Below are positions 15,318 through 24,828 of a DNA stretch of 64,000 nucleotides, piece after piece. Every line of letters starts with the position of its first letter. Within the stretch, counting starts at the first letter, position 1. Both the position numbers and the translations under genes were made by a program. Source of the stretch: SZUA-444 sp965226565 (lineage in GTDB: Bacteria; Bacillota; Clostridia; Oscillospirales; Ruminococcaceae); contig CBDDDI010000004.1 in the NCBI GenBank assembly GCA_965226565.1, positions 62,001 to 126,000 on the forward strand, given 5' to 3'. The notes beneath the pieces were generated by a model that had not been told where the DNA came from, made no database searches, and worked only from the letters and a program-made list of their open reading frames with translations.

Positions 15318-16973
15318 TTAATCAATAAATACAGCACCTTTTGCACCTGATGTTACTAATTGTGAATATCTTTTTATATAACCACTTAACTCTTTTTTCA
15401 TAGGAACAAAATTCTTCATTCTGCTTTCTATTTCATCGTCAGAAACTAAAAGTTCAAGTTTGTTTTCTGGAATATTTATTGAAATTATATCTCCTTCTTC
15501 AATAATACCAATAACTCCGCCAGCAGCAGCTTCAGGAGAAACATGTCCAATAGCAGCACCTCTTGTAGCACCAGAAAATCTTCCATCAGTTATTAAAGCA
15601 ACACTTTTATCAAGTTCCATTCCAGCAAGTGATGCAGTTGGTGCAAGCATTTCTCTCATACCAGGACCACCTTTTGGACCTTCATATCTAATAACAACAA
15701 CATCTCCTGGTTTTATTTTATTAGATAAAATTGCAGAAGAAGCATCTTCTTCACATTCAAAAACTCTTGCAGGGCCTTGATGAATCATCATTTCAGGATC
15801 AACAGCACCAGCTTTTACAACTCCACCATCTATAGCCAAATTACCTCTTAATACAGCAATTCCGCCTTCTTTTCTAATAGGATTTTGTAATGTATGTATT
15901 ACAACACCATCAGCATTTGGAGCATTTTCAAATCTTTCAATTTGCTTACCAGTTACAGTTTGAGCATCTTTATTAATTAATCCGCCTTTTGAAAGTTCTT
16001 TTATAACAGCTTGTATTCCTCCAAAGAAATCAAGATCTTGAATAAACACATCACTAGCAGGATTAAGTTTACATAATTGAGGAGTTGATTTAGAAATCTC
16101 ATCAATTATATCAAGATTAATATCACATTTTGCTTCATGAGCAATTGCTGTCAAATGCAAAACAGAATTAGTAGAACAACCTAAAGCCATTTCTACTCTT
16201 AAAGCATTTTCAATACCTTGTTTTGTAATAATATCACGTGGTTTAATATCATTTTTAACAACGTCCATTATTTTTTCACCTGTCATCTTTGCAATTCTAA
16301 TTCTTTCACTAGAAGTAGCAGCAGCAGTACCTGCTTTTGGAAAGCTAAGACCAATTGCCTCACAAAGACAATTCATAGAATTAGCTGTATACATTCCAGA
16401 ACAAGAACCACAAGTAGGACACGCTTTATTTTCATATTCATTTAATTCATCATCAGTTATCTTGCCAATAGCATGAGAACCAACAGCCTCAAAAACTTCA
16501 GTAAGTCCAACTCTTTTTCCAAATACTTGTCCAGAACTCATTGGTCCACCACTAACAAAAATTGATGGTATATTTAGTCTACAAGCAGCCATAACCATTC
16601 CTGGAACGATTTTATCACAGTTTGGAATAAAAACGATTCCATCAAGAGGATGTGCTGTAAGCATTACTTCAATACTATCAGCAATTAATTCTCTAGAACA
16701 AAGTGAATACTTCATACCAACATGGTTCATAGCAATTCCATCACAAACACCTATTGTACAAAATTCAAATGGAACTCCTCCAGCATTTCTTATACCATCT
16801 TTTACAGCTTGAGAAATTTTATCAAGATGTGTATGACCTGGTACGTAATCACTTTCTGCACTCACTACCGCAATAAAAGGTCTTTTCATTTCATTATCTG
16901 TCACACCTAAAGCCTTTAATAACGAACGATGTGGAGCTCTATTACTACCTTTTTTAATTAAATCACTTCTCAT
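15318..16973 (-). CDS. ilvD: Dihydroxy-acid dehydratase
   Basis: Dehydrates 2,3-dihydroxy acids to 2-oxo acids, the third common step of isoleucine and valine synthesis. At 551 aa it is full length. The iron-sulfur cysteines are C119 in PNCDKIVPGM and C191 in CGSCSGMYTANSM. The position that is Cys in [2Fe-2S] plant-type enzymes is GHTHLD here, as in the oxygen-sensitive E. coli-type [4Fe-4S] enzyme, which fits an anaerobe (inference). The start follows AGGTAGG. It sits between glucokinase and pyrC in the operon; other ilv genes are absent. Confidence 0.96.
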   Translation of the reverse strand: MRSDLIKKGSNRAPHRSLLKALGVTDNEMKRPFIAVVSAESDYVPGHTHLDKISQAVKDGIRNAGGVPFEFCTIGVCDGIAMNHVGMKYSLCSRELIADSIEVMLTAHPLDGIVFIPNCDKIVPGMVMAACRLNIPSIFVSGGPMSSGQVFGKRVGLTEVFEAVGSHAIGKITDDELNEYENKACPTCGSCSGMYTANSMNCLCEAIGLSFPKAGTAAATSSERIRIAKMTGEKIMDVVKNDIKPRDIITKQGIENALRVEMALGCSTNSVLHLTAIAHEAKCDINLDIIDEISKSTPQLCKLNPASDVFIQDLDFFGGIQAVIKELSKGGLINKDAQTVTGKQIERFENAPNADGVVIHTLQNPIRKEGGIAVLRGNLAIDGGVVKAGAVDPEMMIHQGPARVFECEEDASSAILSNKIKPGDVVVIRYEGPKGGPGMREMLAPTASLAGMELDKSVALITDGRFSGATRGAAIGHVSPEAAAGGVIGIIEEGDIISINIPENKLELLVSDDEIESRMKNFVPMKKELSGYIKRYSQLVTSGAKGAVFID

Positions 16974-17001
16974 GATTACACCTACCTTATCTAACTAAAT
17001 A

Positions 17002-17955
17002 CTATTTTGCTTTTCCAAGAAAAGCAGCACCAATTATACCTGCATTATTTCCAAGTTTAGCTTTAACAAGCTTTGTATTGTTTTTAGAATTTCTTGTATA
17101 AACTTCTTTATCAACAAGCTCTTTTACTGGTAAAAGAAGTGCATCACCTTCGTTACAAACTCCTCCACCAATACATAAAACTTCAGGTTGGAAAATATTA
17201 ATTATATTTGTTATTCCCATAGCAAGATATTTTATATATTTATCAACAACTTCTTTAGCTGCTTGATCTCCTGCTCTCATAGCATTAAACGAAAGCTTTC
17301 CACCAATTCGCTTATTATCAGCCATCTTATGCATTAAACTTGTTTTATCTTTATCCATAGCTTCTTTTGTCATTCTAATTAAACCTGTTGCAGAAGAAAA
17401 TACCTCAAAACAACCTTTTCTACCACAATTACAATCAGGTCCATTTGGATCAATAACCATATGTCCAAGCTCAGCTCCTGCAAAATTAAATCCGGAATAG
17501 ATTTTAGAATCAATTATAATTCCTCCACCTACACCAGTTCCAAGTGTTACACAAACTGCGTTCTTAGAACCTTTTGCAGCTCCAGCAAGAAACTCACCAT
17601 AAGCAGCAGCATTTGCATCATTTTCAACAAATGCAGGTTTTTTTATTCTTTCTTCAATCAATTTAACCAAAGGAGTATTATTAAATCCGAGATTACATGA
17701 ATATTCTATAATACCTTTTTCACTGTTAGCAATTCCAGGAGAGCCAACTCCAATCCATTCTATATCATCTATTTTAAGATTAGCCTTTGAAACAGCTTCC
17801 AAAGACACTTTAACCATATCATCAGCTATTAATTCTGCAGCTCTTGGCAGATTAGTTTTAGTTGAAGATTTAGCTAAAATCTCATATTTTTCATCTACAA
17901 CACCTGCAGTTATGTTAGTTCCACCGAGGTCAATTCCAATAAAATATTTACTCAT
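17002..17955 (-). CDS. glcK: ROK family glucokinase
   Basis: Phosphorylates glucose with ATP. The 317-aa ROK protein shows the phosphate loop IGIDLGGTNITAGVV, catalytic D113 in ENDANAA, and the ROK zinc site H165, C175, C177 and C182 (CNCGRKGC). There is no N-terminal helix-turn-helix, so it is an enzyme rather than a ROK repressor. I choose the ATG at 17955 (MSKYFIG), which follows AGGATGG; an in-frame ATG three codons earlier lies too close to that site. First gene of the nine-gene minus-strand operon. It may handle glucose released by the GH31 and amylase. Confidence 0.92.
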   Translation of the reverse strand: MSKYFIGIDLGGTNITAGVVDEKYEILAKSSTKTNLPRAAELIADDMVKVSLEAVSKANLKIDDIEWIGVGSPGIANSEKGIIEYSCNLGFNNTPLVKLIEERIKKPAFVENDANAAAYGEFLAGAAKGSKNAVCVTLGTGVGGGIIIDSKIYSGFNFAGAELGHMVIDPNGPDCNCGRKGCFEVFSSATGLIRMTKEAMDKDKTSLMHKMADNKRIGGKLSFNAMRAGDQAAKEVVDKYIKYLAMGITNIINIFQPEVLCIGGGVCNEGDALLLPVKELVDKEVYTRNSKNNTKLVKAKLGNNAGIIGAAFLGKAK

Positions 17956-18002
17956 ACATACCATCCTAGCCGTTTATTTTTAAAAAATTTACAAACATAT
18001 AT

Positions 18003-18031
18003 ATTATAGCATTTCTAAATTTACAAGTCAA
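18003..18031 (-). promoter_or_regulatory. Promoter of the glcK-ilvD-pyr-ruvX operon
   Basis: On the minus strand TTGACT (18026-18031) and TATAAT (18003-18008) are separated by 17 nt. No PyrR-type attenuator is evident between it and glcK. Confidence 0.8.
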
Positions 18032-18146
18032 TTTAAGCCTCTTTTTATAAGGTATCATATACTATAAATAATTTGCAATCCATACTGATAAAATACGTCA
18101 TTTTAACCAATATTATTACTTTTTTCAAATATTCATATAATAGACA

Positions 18147-18175
18147 TAGACTTAATAATTAAAATAATGTATAAT
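18147..18175 (+). promoter_or_regulatory. Promoter of the preQ1 riboswitch leader
   Basis: TATAAT at 18170-18175 with a weak -35 (TAGACT, 18147-18152) 17 nt upstream. A start near 18182 would put the riboswitch aptamer about 25 nt into the RNA. Confidence 0.5.
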
Positions 18176-18204
18176 AACTTGCAATGGCCAATTAAAAATA
18201 AATA

Positions 18205-18246
18205 AGACAGTTCGTAACCATCCTGTCTATAAACAAAACTAGGAAT
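18205..18246 (+). promoter_or_regulatory. PreQ1-I riboswitch
   Basis: The stem AGACAG (18205-18210) pairs with CTGTCT (18223-18228). The loop TTCGTAACCATC and the A-rich tail TATAAACAAAACTAGGA match the preQ1-I aptamer, in which the tail CUAGG pairs back into the loop as a pseudoknot. It is followed by a terminator hairpin, so preQ1 binding probably favours termination. The downstream gene is a queuosine precursor transporter, exactly the expected target. Confidence 0.9.
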
Positions 18247-18265
18247 TCCAATAGGTAAAATCTAT

Positions 18266-18310
18266 TGCTCTTTTTGTTGTAAAAAGTTACAACAAAGAGA
18301 GCATTTTTTT
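18266..18310 (+). terminator. Riboswitch-controlled intrinsic terminator
   Basis: A 16-17-bp stem with one G-U pair (18266-18282 with 18287-18303), a short loop and T7. It lies between the preQ1 aptamer and the transporter ATG, the layout of transcriptional attenuation. Confidence 0.88.
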
Positions 18311-18337
18311 ATAAGAAAGTTAGGAGTAGATAGATTA

Positions 18338-19051
18338 ATGAGTAATGAAATTTTATTAATTATCAGTTTAGTATTTTTATATTCTTCTGTATTATTATGG
18401 TATAGATTTATAGGAGTAAAAGGATTATATTGTTTTTCAGTTTTAGCAACAATTACTGCAAATATTGAGGTTCTTATTTTAATTAAAGCATTTGGAATGG
18501 AACAAACTCTTGGAAATGTAATGTTTGCAACTACATTCTTGATAACAGATATCGTTAGTGAATTATATAGCAAAAAGGAAGCAAAAAAAGTTGTTAATAT
18601 AAACATTCTTACATCAATAGCTTTTGTTGTTGTTTCACAAATATGGATTAGATTCACACCATCTTCAAATGATGTAAATTACGATTTAATTAAAGGATTG
18701 TTCTCAAGCACACCTAGATTAATACTTGCAAGTTTAGTAGTTTATGCTATTGTACAAAAAATAGACGTTAGCTTGTATCACAAAATATGGAGCATTACAG
18801 AAAAATTATTTAAAGACAAAAATAAATATTTGTTTATTAGAAATAATGGTTCAACACTAATTTCTCAACTTGTAAACACAATTTTATATAATGTTTTAGC
18901 GTTCGCAGGTGTATATGATACTAAAACTTTAATTAGTATTGTCATTACTTCATATGTTATATTTGTATTCACAAGTCTTTGTGACACACCATTTGTTTAT
19001 TTTGCAAGAAAAATAAAAACAAAATACAAAATAGATGAACAAGCAGTTTAA
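18338..19051 (+). CDS. Queuosine precursor transporter (YhhQ/VUT family)
   Basis: A 237-aa integral membrane protein of the YhhQ (DUF165, VUT) family, which imports preQ1 or preQ0 for queuosine modification of tRNA. About six hydrophobic spans are visible; TTFLITDIVSELYSKKEAKKVV (about 66-87) contains the conserved DxxSExYGxKxA-like motif. The start has TAGGAG upstream. The preQ1-I riboswitch in the leader independently supports the function. Queuosine synthesis genes are not in the window, consistent with a salvager, but they could lie elsewhere. Confidence 0.92.
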   Translation: MSNEILLIISLVFLYSSVLLWYRFIGVKGLYCFSVLATITANIEVLILIKAFGMEQTLGNVMFATTFLITDIVSELYSKKEAKKVVNINILTSIAFVVVSQIWIRFTPSSNDVNYDLIKGLFSSTPRLILASLVVYAIVQKIDVSLYHKIWSITEKLFKDKNKYLFIRNNGSTLISQLVNTILYNVLAFAGVYDTKTLISIVITSYVIFVFTSLCDTPFVYFARKIKTKYKIDEQAV

Positions 19052-19068
19052 TTCATACATAATAAAAA

Positions 19069-19097
19069 AGTCAAGCTTTGATAGCTTGACTTTTTTT
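19069..19097. terminator. Bidirectional terminator between the transporter and uvrA
   Basis: AGTCAAGCT (19069-19077) pairs with AGCTTGACT (19083-19091). T-runs follow on both strands, so it can end both the transporter and the convergent uvrA transcripts. Confidence 0.88.
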
Positions 19098-19101
19098 ATT
19101 T

Positions 19102-21924
19102 TTATAACACACTTTTTAAGTACATACCAGTATATGATTTTTTACATTTAGCAACTTCTTCAGGAGTTCCTGTAGCAACAATTTTACCACCTTTATCTCC
19201 ACCTTCAGGACCTAAATCTATTATATAATCAGCTGATTTTATAACATCCAAATTATGTTCTATAACAACAAGTGTATTTCCAGAATCAGCAAGCTTTTGC
19301 AAAACTTCTAACAGTTTATGAACATCAGCAGTGTGAAGACCTGTTGTTGGCTCATCAAGAATATATATAGTCTTACCTGTTGATCTTTTTGAAAGTTCTG
19401 TAGCAAGTTTAACTCTTTGAGCTTCTCCTCCAGAAAGAGTAGTAGCAGATTGACCAAGTTTAATATATCCAAGTCCAACTTCTTTAAGAGTATTAAGTTT
19501 CCTAGCAATTTTAGGAATGTTCTTAAAGAATTCACAGCCTTCTTCAATAGTCATTTCAAGAACTTCGCTAATATTTTTACCACGATATCTTATATCCAAA
19601 GTTTCTCTGTTGTATCTTTTTCCTTTACAAACTTCACAAGGCACATAAATATCTGGCAAAAAGTGCATTTCTATTTTTAATATTCCATCACCTTGACAAG
19701 ATTCACAACGTCCACCTTTAACATTAAATGAAAAACGTCCAGCAGCATAACCTTTCATTTTAGCATCATTAGTTGAAGCAAAAAGTTCTCTTATATCAGT
19801 AAACACACCTGTATATGTTGCAGGATTTGAACGTGGAGTTCTTCCAATAGGAGATTGATCTATATTAATAACTTTATCAAGATTATCTATACCAACAATT
19901 TCTTTAAAATCTCCTGATTTTAATTTTGCTCTATTTAATTTTGAAGCAAGATGTTTATACAAAATCTGATTAACAAAAGAACTTTTTCCACTTCCAGAAA
20001 CACCAGTAACACAGTTAAACATTCCTAAAGGAATCTTCAAATCTATATTTTTTAAGTTATTTTCATTTGCACCTAAAACAGTTAAATAATTACCATTACC
20101 ATCACGTCTTTTTTCAGGAACTAAAACCTTCTTTTTGCCGCTCAAATATTGACCAGTAATAGAATTCTCACATTTCATAATTTCATCTATATCACCAGCA
20201 CAAACAATTTCTCCACCATGTATTCCAGCACCAGGACCAATATCAACAATATAATCACAAGCACGCATAGTATCTTCATCATGTTCAACAACAATCAAAG
20301 TATTTCCAACATCACGAAGCTTTTTTAATGTACCAATAAGTTTATCATTATCACGTTGATGAAGTCCAATGCTAGGTTCATCAAGAATATATAAAACTCC
20401 AACAAGAGAAGAACCAATTTGAGTAGCAAGTCTAATTCTTTGACTTTCACCACCAGAAAGTGTTCCAGCAGAACGAGATAATGTCAAATAACCTAAACCA
20501 ACATTTTGCAAAAATCCAAGACGTTCTTTTATTTCTTTAATAATTCTTTCGCCAATTAATAACTCACGATCTGAAAGCTGCAAACTATCAATAAATTTTA
20601 AAAAAGAAACAACAGATAGATCAGTAAGTTCACTAATATTTTTGCCACCAACAGTAACAGCCAAATATTCTTTTTTAAGTCTTTTACCATGACATTTTGG
20701 ACACAATTCTTCAGACATTACATTAGAAATCTCTTCTCTTGAATATTTACTTTCTGTATTTTTAAATTTTCTTTCAAGGTTATTACAAACACCTTCAAAT
20801 CTTATATTAAATACTCCACCACCAAGAGATTCTGGCCTTTTAGTTTCTATTTTTTCGTCTCCAGTTCCATAAAGAAATATATCAATAACTTCCTTAGGAA
20901 GATTTTTAATAGGTTCATCAAGTGAAACATTATATTTTTTTGCAATAGCAGAATAATACATCATAGCTATTGAATCTTCAGAAAGAGTATTCCATCCTAA
21001 AGCTTTTATAGCACCTTGTTTTATAGAAAGATCTTTATTTGGTATAACTAGATCTGGATCAACTCTTTGAAAAACTCCAAGTCCAGTACAATGATCACAT
21101 GCACCAAAAGGATTGTTAAAAGAAAACATTCTAGGAACAAGTTCTTCTATACTTATATTATGTTCTGGACAAGCATAGTTTTGAGAAAAAAGCATTTCTT
21201 CTCCACCAATTACATCAACACCAACAAGTCCACCAGTTAAACCTGTAACAGTTTCAATACTATCAGTTAGCCTAGATTTTATACCATCTTTTATTACTAG
21301 CCTATCAACAACAATTTCAATATTATGTTTTTTATTTTTTTCTATTTTTATTTCTTCTGATAATTCATACATAACATTATCAATTCTAATTCTTACATAA
21401 CCAGATTTTCTTGCACTTTCTATTTCTTTTTGATGTTCACCTTTTCTGCCTCTAACAATAGGCGCAAGAAGTTGAATCCTTGTTCCTTCAGGAAGTTCCA
21501 TAACTTTATCAACAATTTGATCTACAGATTGTTGATTAATTTCACGTCCACAAACTGTACAATGAGGTATACCTATTCTTGCAAAAAGCAATCTTAAATA
21601 ATCATATATCTCAGTAACAGTTCCAACAGTAGAACGTGGATTTTTTGAAGTTGTTTTTTGATCAATAGATATTGCAGGCGAAAGACCTTCTATACTATCA
21701 ACATCTGGTTTCTCCATTTGTCCTAAAAACATTCTAGCATATGAAGAAAGACTTTCAACATATCTTCTTTGTCCATCAGCATAAATTGTATCAAAAGCAA
21801 GAGATGATTTTCCTGAACCTGAAAGTCCTGTCATAACAATAAACTTATCTCTAGGAATAGTCAAATCTATATCTTTAAGATTATTTTCTCTTGCACCTTT
21901 TATAATTATTTTATCATGAGCCAT
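19102..21924 (-). CDS. uvrA: Excinuclease ABC subunit A
   Basis: The damage-recognition ATPase of nucleotide excision repair, acting as UvrA2 with UvrB. It has 940 aa from the ATG at 21924 (MAHDKIIIKGARENNL), which is preceded by AGGAGA; a TTG seven codons upstream overlaps that ribosome site and is less likely. Two ABC modules are visible, with Walker A GLSGSGKSS and GVSGSGKSS, signatures LSGGESQRIRL and LSGGEAQRVKL, and zinc CxxC pairs including CESCQGDG and CEVCKGKRY in the second module. uvrB and mfd lie at 27-33 kb on the other strand. Confidence 0.97.
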   Translation of the reverse strand: MAHDKIIIKGARENNLKDIDLTIPRDKFIVMTGLSGSGKSSLAFDTIYADGQRRYVESLSSYARMFLGQMEKPDVDSIEGLSPAISIDQKTTSKNPRSTVGTVTEIYDYLRLLFARIGIPHCTVCGREINQQSVDQIVDKVMELPEGTRIQLLAPIVRGRKGEHQKEIESARKSGYVRIRIDNVMYELSEEIKIEKNKKHNIEIVVDRLVIKDGIKSRLTDSIETVTGLTGGLVGVDVIGGEEMLFSQNYACPEHNISIEELVPRMFSFNNPFGACDHCTGLGVFQRVDPDLVIPNKDLSIKQGAIKALGWNTLSEDSIAMMYYSAIAKKYNVSLDEPIKNLPKEVIDIFLYGTGDEKIETKRPESLGGGVFNIRFEGVCNNLERKFKNTESKYSREEISNVMSEELCPKCHGKRLKKEYLAVTVGGKNISELTDLSVVSFLKFIDSLQLSDRELLIGERIIKEIKERLGFLQNVGLGYLTLSRSAGTLSGGESQRIRLATQIGSSLVGVLYILDEPSIGLHQRDNDKLIGTLKKLRDVGNTLIVVEHDEDTMRACDYIVDIGPGAGIHGGEIVCAGDIDEIMKCENSITGQYLSGKKKVLVPEKRRDGNGNYLTVLGANENNLKNIDLKIPLGMFNCVTGVSGSGKSSFVNQILYKHLASKLNRAKLKSGDFKEIVGIDNLDKVINIDQSPIGRTPRSNPATYTGVFTDIRELFASTNDAKMKGYAAGRFSFNVKGGRCESCQGDGILKIEMHFLPDIYVPCEVCKGKRYNRETLDIRYRGKNISEVLEMTIEEGCEFFKNIPKIARKLNTLKEVGLGYIKLGQSATTLSGGEAQRVKLATELSKRSTGKTIYILDEPTTGLHTADVHKLLEVLQKLADSGNTLVVIEHNLDVIKSADYIIDLGPEGGDKGGKIVATGTPEEVAKCKKSYTGMYLKSVL

Positions 21925-22025
21925 TTTTAAATCTCCTATTATCAATATAAAAGCTTAGTTCACTATAAAATCAATTCAAAATATGTCACTAAAAATCCAC
22001 AAACTTTTATATAATCATCACCATA

Positions 22026-22053
22026 CGAACATACAAAACGAACATACGAACAC
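22026..22053 (-). promoter_or_regulatory. Direct CGAAC half-sites in the uvrA promoter region
   Basis: CGAACATAC occurs at 22026-22034 and 22039-22047, with a third CGAAC at 22047-22051. On the minus strand a TTGTAT/TATATA promoter candidate with 17-nt spacing overlaps them. The Gram-positive LexA box is a CGAAC..GTTCG palindrome; here the half-sites are direct repeats, so LexA binding is only suggested. Confidence 0.35.
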
Positions 22054-22103
22054 TTACCTACTTATTATGCACTAATTTTAAATTTTTTGCAAGTACATTA
22101 GAG

Positions 22104-22134
22104 CAAAAAAATAAGCACACTCGAAAGTGTGCTT
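22104..22134 (-). terminator. Terminator of ppdK
   Basis: AAGCACACT (22113-22121) pairs with AGTGTGCTT (22126-22134) around a CGAA loop (TTCG on the minus strand). It is followed on the minus strand by TATTTTTTT. Confidence 0.88.
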
Positions 22135-22168
22135 TAAAAATGTCGACTTTTTATTTTATATCTATATC

Positions 22169-24802
22169 TTATTTACCAGCTTTAATTGCAGCTTGAGCAG
22201 CAGCAAGTCTAGCGATTGGAACTCTAAATGGTGAGCAAGAAACATATGTCAAACCTACATTGTGGCAGAATTCAACAGTTGATGGATCTCCACCGTGTTC
22301 ACCACAGATACCAAGTTTGATATCAGGACGAGTTTGTTTACCAAGCTCAGCAGCCATTTTAACTAGTTTACCAACACCAACTTGGTCAAGTTTAGCAAAC
22401 GGATCTGTTTCATAAATCTTATTTTCATAATATGAATCTAGGAATTTACCAGCATCATCTCTTGAGAAACCAAATGTCATTTGAGTTAAGTCATTTGTTC
22501 CGAATGAGAAGAATTCAGCTTCTTTAGCAATTTCATCAGCTGTTAAAGCAGCACGAGGAATTTCAATCATTGTACCAACTTTGTAAGTTAAGTTAGAACC
22601 AGCTTCAGCGATAACAGCATCAGCAGTTGTTGTAACAGTCTTCTTAACAAATGCAAGCTCTGCAGTTTCACCAACAAGTGGAATCATGATTTCAGGAACA
22701 ACGTTCCAATCTGAATGAGCTTTTTGAACGTTAATAGCAGCTTTAATAACAGCTCTTGTTTGCATAGCAGCGATTTCTGGATAAGTTACTGCTAGACGAC
22801 AACCACGGTGACCCATCATTGGATTGAATTCGTGTAGAGAATCAATGATTGCTTTAATATCAGCAACTGATTTACCTTGAGTTTTAGCAAGAAGTTCGAT
22901 ATCTTTTTCTTCTGTAGGAACGAACTCATGTAGAGGTGGATCTAAGAAACGAATTGTAACTGGATGACCATCAAGTGCTTCGTAAAGTGCTTCAAAGTCA
23001 CCTTGTTGCATTGGCTCAATTTTAGCAAGAGCAGCTTCTCTTTGTTCAACAGTATCTGAACAAATCATTTCTCTAATAGCAGCAATTCTATCAGCTTCAA
23101 AGAACATGTGCTCTGTACGACAAAGACCAATACCTTCCGCGCCGAATGAAGCAGCCTTTTTAGCGTCTGCTGGAGTATCAGCATTAGTTCTAACTTTTAA
23201 AGTTCTGTATTTATCAGCCCATGCCATAATTCTACCGAACTCACCACCGATTGAAGCGTCAACAGTTGCAACAGCTTCACCATAGATATTACCTGTAGAA
23301 CCATCAAGTGAAATAAAGTCGCCTTCTTTATAAGTTTTACCACCAAGTGTAAATTCTTTGTTAGCTTCATCCATTTTGATTTCGCCACAACCAGATACAC
23401 AACAAGTACCCATACCACGAGCAACAACAGCAGCGTGAGATGTCATACCACCACGAACTGTCAAGATACCTTGTGCATAATGCATACCTTCGATATCTTC
23501 AGGAGAAGTTTCAAGTCTAACAAGAATAACTTTCTCACCTTTTTTAGTAGCCCATTCTGTTGCATCTTCAGCAGTAAATACAATTTTACCACAAGCAGCA
23601 CCAGGAGAAGCAGCAAGAGCAGAAGCGATTGGTGTAGCGGCTTTTAGAGCTTTAGCATCAAATTGTGGGTGAAGTAAAGCATCAAGTTGTCTTGGATCAA
23701 TCATAGTAACTGCATCTTTTTCTGAAATCATGCCTTCATCAACAAGATCACAAGCAATTTTCAAAGCAGCAGCAGCTGTTCTCTTACCGTTTCTTGTTTG
23801 TAGCATATAAAGTTTTTTATCTTCAATTGTGAATTCCATATCTTGCATATCACGGTAGTGTTTTTCAAGAGTTTCACAAATTCCAACAAATTGAGTGTAA
23901 CACTCAGGCATAACTTCTTTAAGTTGATCAATTGTTTGTGGAGTTCTAACACCAGCAACAACGTCTTCACCTTGAGCATTCATTAAGAATTCACCATAAA
24001 GTTTTCTTTCACCAGTTGAAGGGTTACGTGTAAATGCAACACCAGTACCTGATGTTTCACCCATGTTACCAAATACCATTGCTTGAACGTTAACAGCAGT
24101 ACCCCATGAAGAAGGGATATCGTTCATTCTTCTGTAGTAAATAGCACGAGGATTGTTCCATGAACGGAAAACAGCTTTAACAGCACCCATTAATTGATCT
24201 TTAGGATCTGATGGGAAATCTGTACCGATTTTTGCTTTATATTCAGCTTTGAATTGTTCAGCAAGAGTTTTAAGATCTTCAGCAGTAAGCTCTGTGTCAA
24301 GAGTAACGCCTTTTTCTTTTTTCATCTTGTCGATTAGTTCTTCAAAGTATTTTTTACCAACTTCCATAACAACGTCAGAATACATTTGAATAAATCTTCT
24401 GTAGCTGTCATAAGCAAAACGAGCGTTACCTGTCTTCTTAGCAAAAGCTTCAACAACAGTATCGTTCAAACCAAGGTTAAGAATTGTGTCCATCATTCCA
24501 GGCATTGAAGCACGAGAACCAGAACGAACTGATACTAAAAGTGGATTTTCTAGGTCACCAAATTTTTTGCCAGTGATACCTTCCATCTTAATAATGTATT
24601 CCATAATTTCAGCTTGAATATCATCATTGATAACTTCTTCATCATTGTAATATTGTGTACAAGCCTCTGTTGAAATTGTGAAACCTTGTGGAACAGGCAT
24701 GCCAAGATTTGTCATCTCAGCTAGGTTAGCACCTTTACCACCTAGAAGTTCTCTCATTGAGCCATTGCCTTCAGAGAACAAATAAACAAATTTTTTGCTC
24801 AT
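22169..24802 (-). CDS. ppdK: Pyruvate, phosphate dikinase
   Basis: Interconverts pyruvate, ATP and Pi with phosphoenolpyruvate, AMP and PPi; in anaerobes it often runs in glycolysis or replaces PEP synthase. The 877-aa length is standard. The phospho-carrier histidine is H456 in GGMTSHAAVVARGMG, the N-terminal nucleotide domain shows GGKGANLAEM, and the C-terminal PEP/pyruvate barrel has ICGEHGGDPSTVEF with catalytic C856 in YVSCSPFRV. The start has GGAGGT upstream. Single gene with a structured leader and strong terminator; no PPDK regulatory kinase gene is nearby. Confidence 0.97.
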   Translation of the reverse strand: MSKKFVYLFSEGNGSMRELLGGKGANLAEMTNLGMPVPQGFTISTEACTQYYNDEEVINDDIQAEIMEYIIKMEGITGKKFGDLENPLLVSVRSGSRASMPGMMDTILNLGLNDTVVEAFAKKTGNARFAYDSYRRFIQMYSDVVMEVGKKYFEELIDKMKKEKGVTLDTELTAEDLKTLAEQFKAEYKAKIGTDFPSDPKDQLMGAVKAVFRSWNNPRAIYYRRMNDIPSSWGTAVNVQAMVFGNMGETSGTGVAFTRNPSTGERKLYGEFLMNAQGEDVVAGVRTPQTIDQLKEVMPECYTQFVGICETLEKHYRDMQDMEFTIEDKKLYMLQTRNGKRTAAAALKIACDLVDEGMISEKDAVTMIDPRQLDALLHPQFDAKALKAATPIASALAASPGAACGKIVFTAEDATEWATKKGEKVILVRLETSPEDIEGMHYAQGILTVRGGMTSHAAVVARGMGTCCVSGCGEIKMDEANKEFTLGGKTYKEGDFISLDGSTGNIYGEAVATVDASIGGEFGRIMAWADKYRTLKVRTNADTPADAKKAASFGAEGIGLCRTEHMFFEADRIAAIREMICSDTVEQREAALAKIEPMQQGDFEALYEALDGHPVTIRFLDPPLHEFVPTEEKDIELLAKTQGKSVADIKAIIDSLHEFNPMMGHRGCRLAVTYPEIAAMQTRAVIKAAINVQKAHSDWNVVPEIMIPLVGETAELAFVKKTVTTTADAVIAEAGSNLTYKVGTMIEIPRAALTADEIAKEAEFFSFGTNDLTQMTFGFSRDDAGKFLDSYYENKIYETDPFAKLDQVGVGKLVKMAAELGKQTRPDIKLGICGEHGGDPSTVEFCHNVGLTYVSCSPFRVPIARLAAAQAAIKAGK

Positions 24803-24828
24803 ATTTTATTTACCTCCATAATTTTGTT

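Noticed and set aside
17002..17955. ROK family transcriptional repressor
   Set aside because: No N-terminal helix-turn-helix; the kinase motifs and zinc site are complete, so glucokinase fits better.
18262..18657. 131-codon ORF on the minus strand across the riboswitch and transporter start
   Set aside because: It runs antisense through a well supported riboswitch, terminator and transporter, with no ribosome site; it is a shadow frame.
22026..22053. Classical LexA palindrome at uvrA
   Set aside because: CGAAC copies are in direct orientation only; no CGAAC..GTTCG palindrome is present, so it is kept only as a possible operator.
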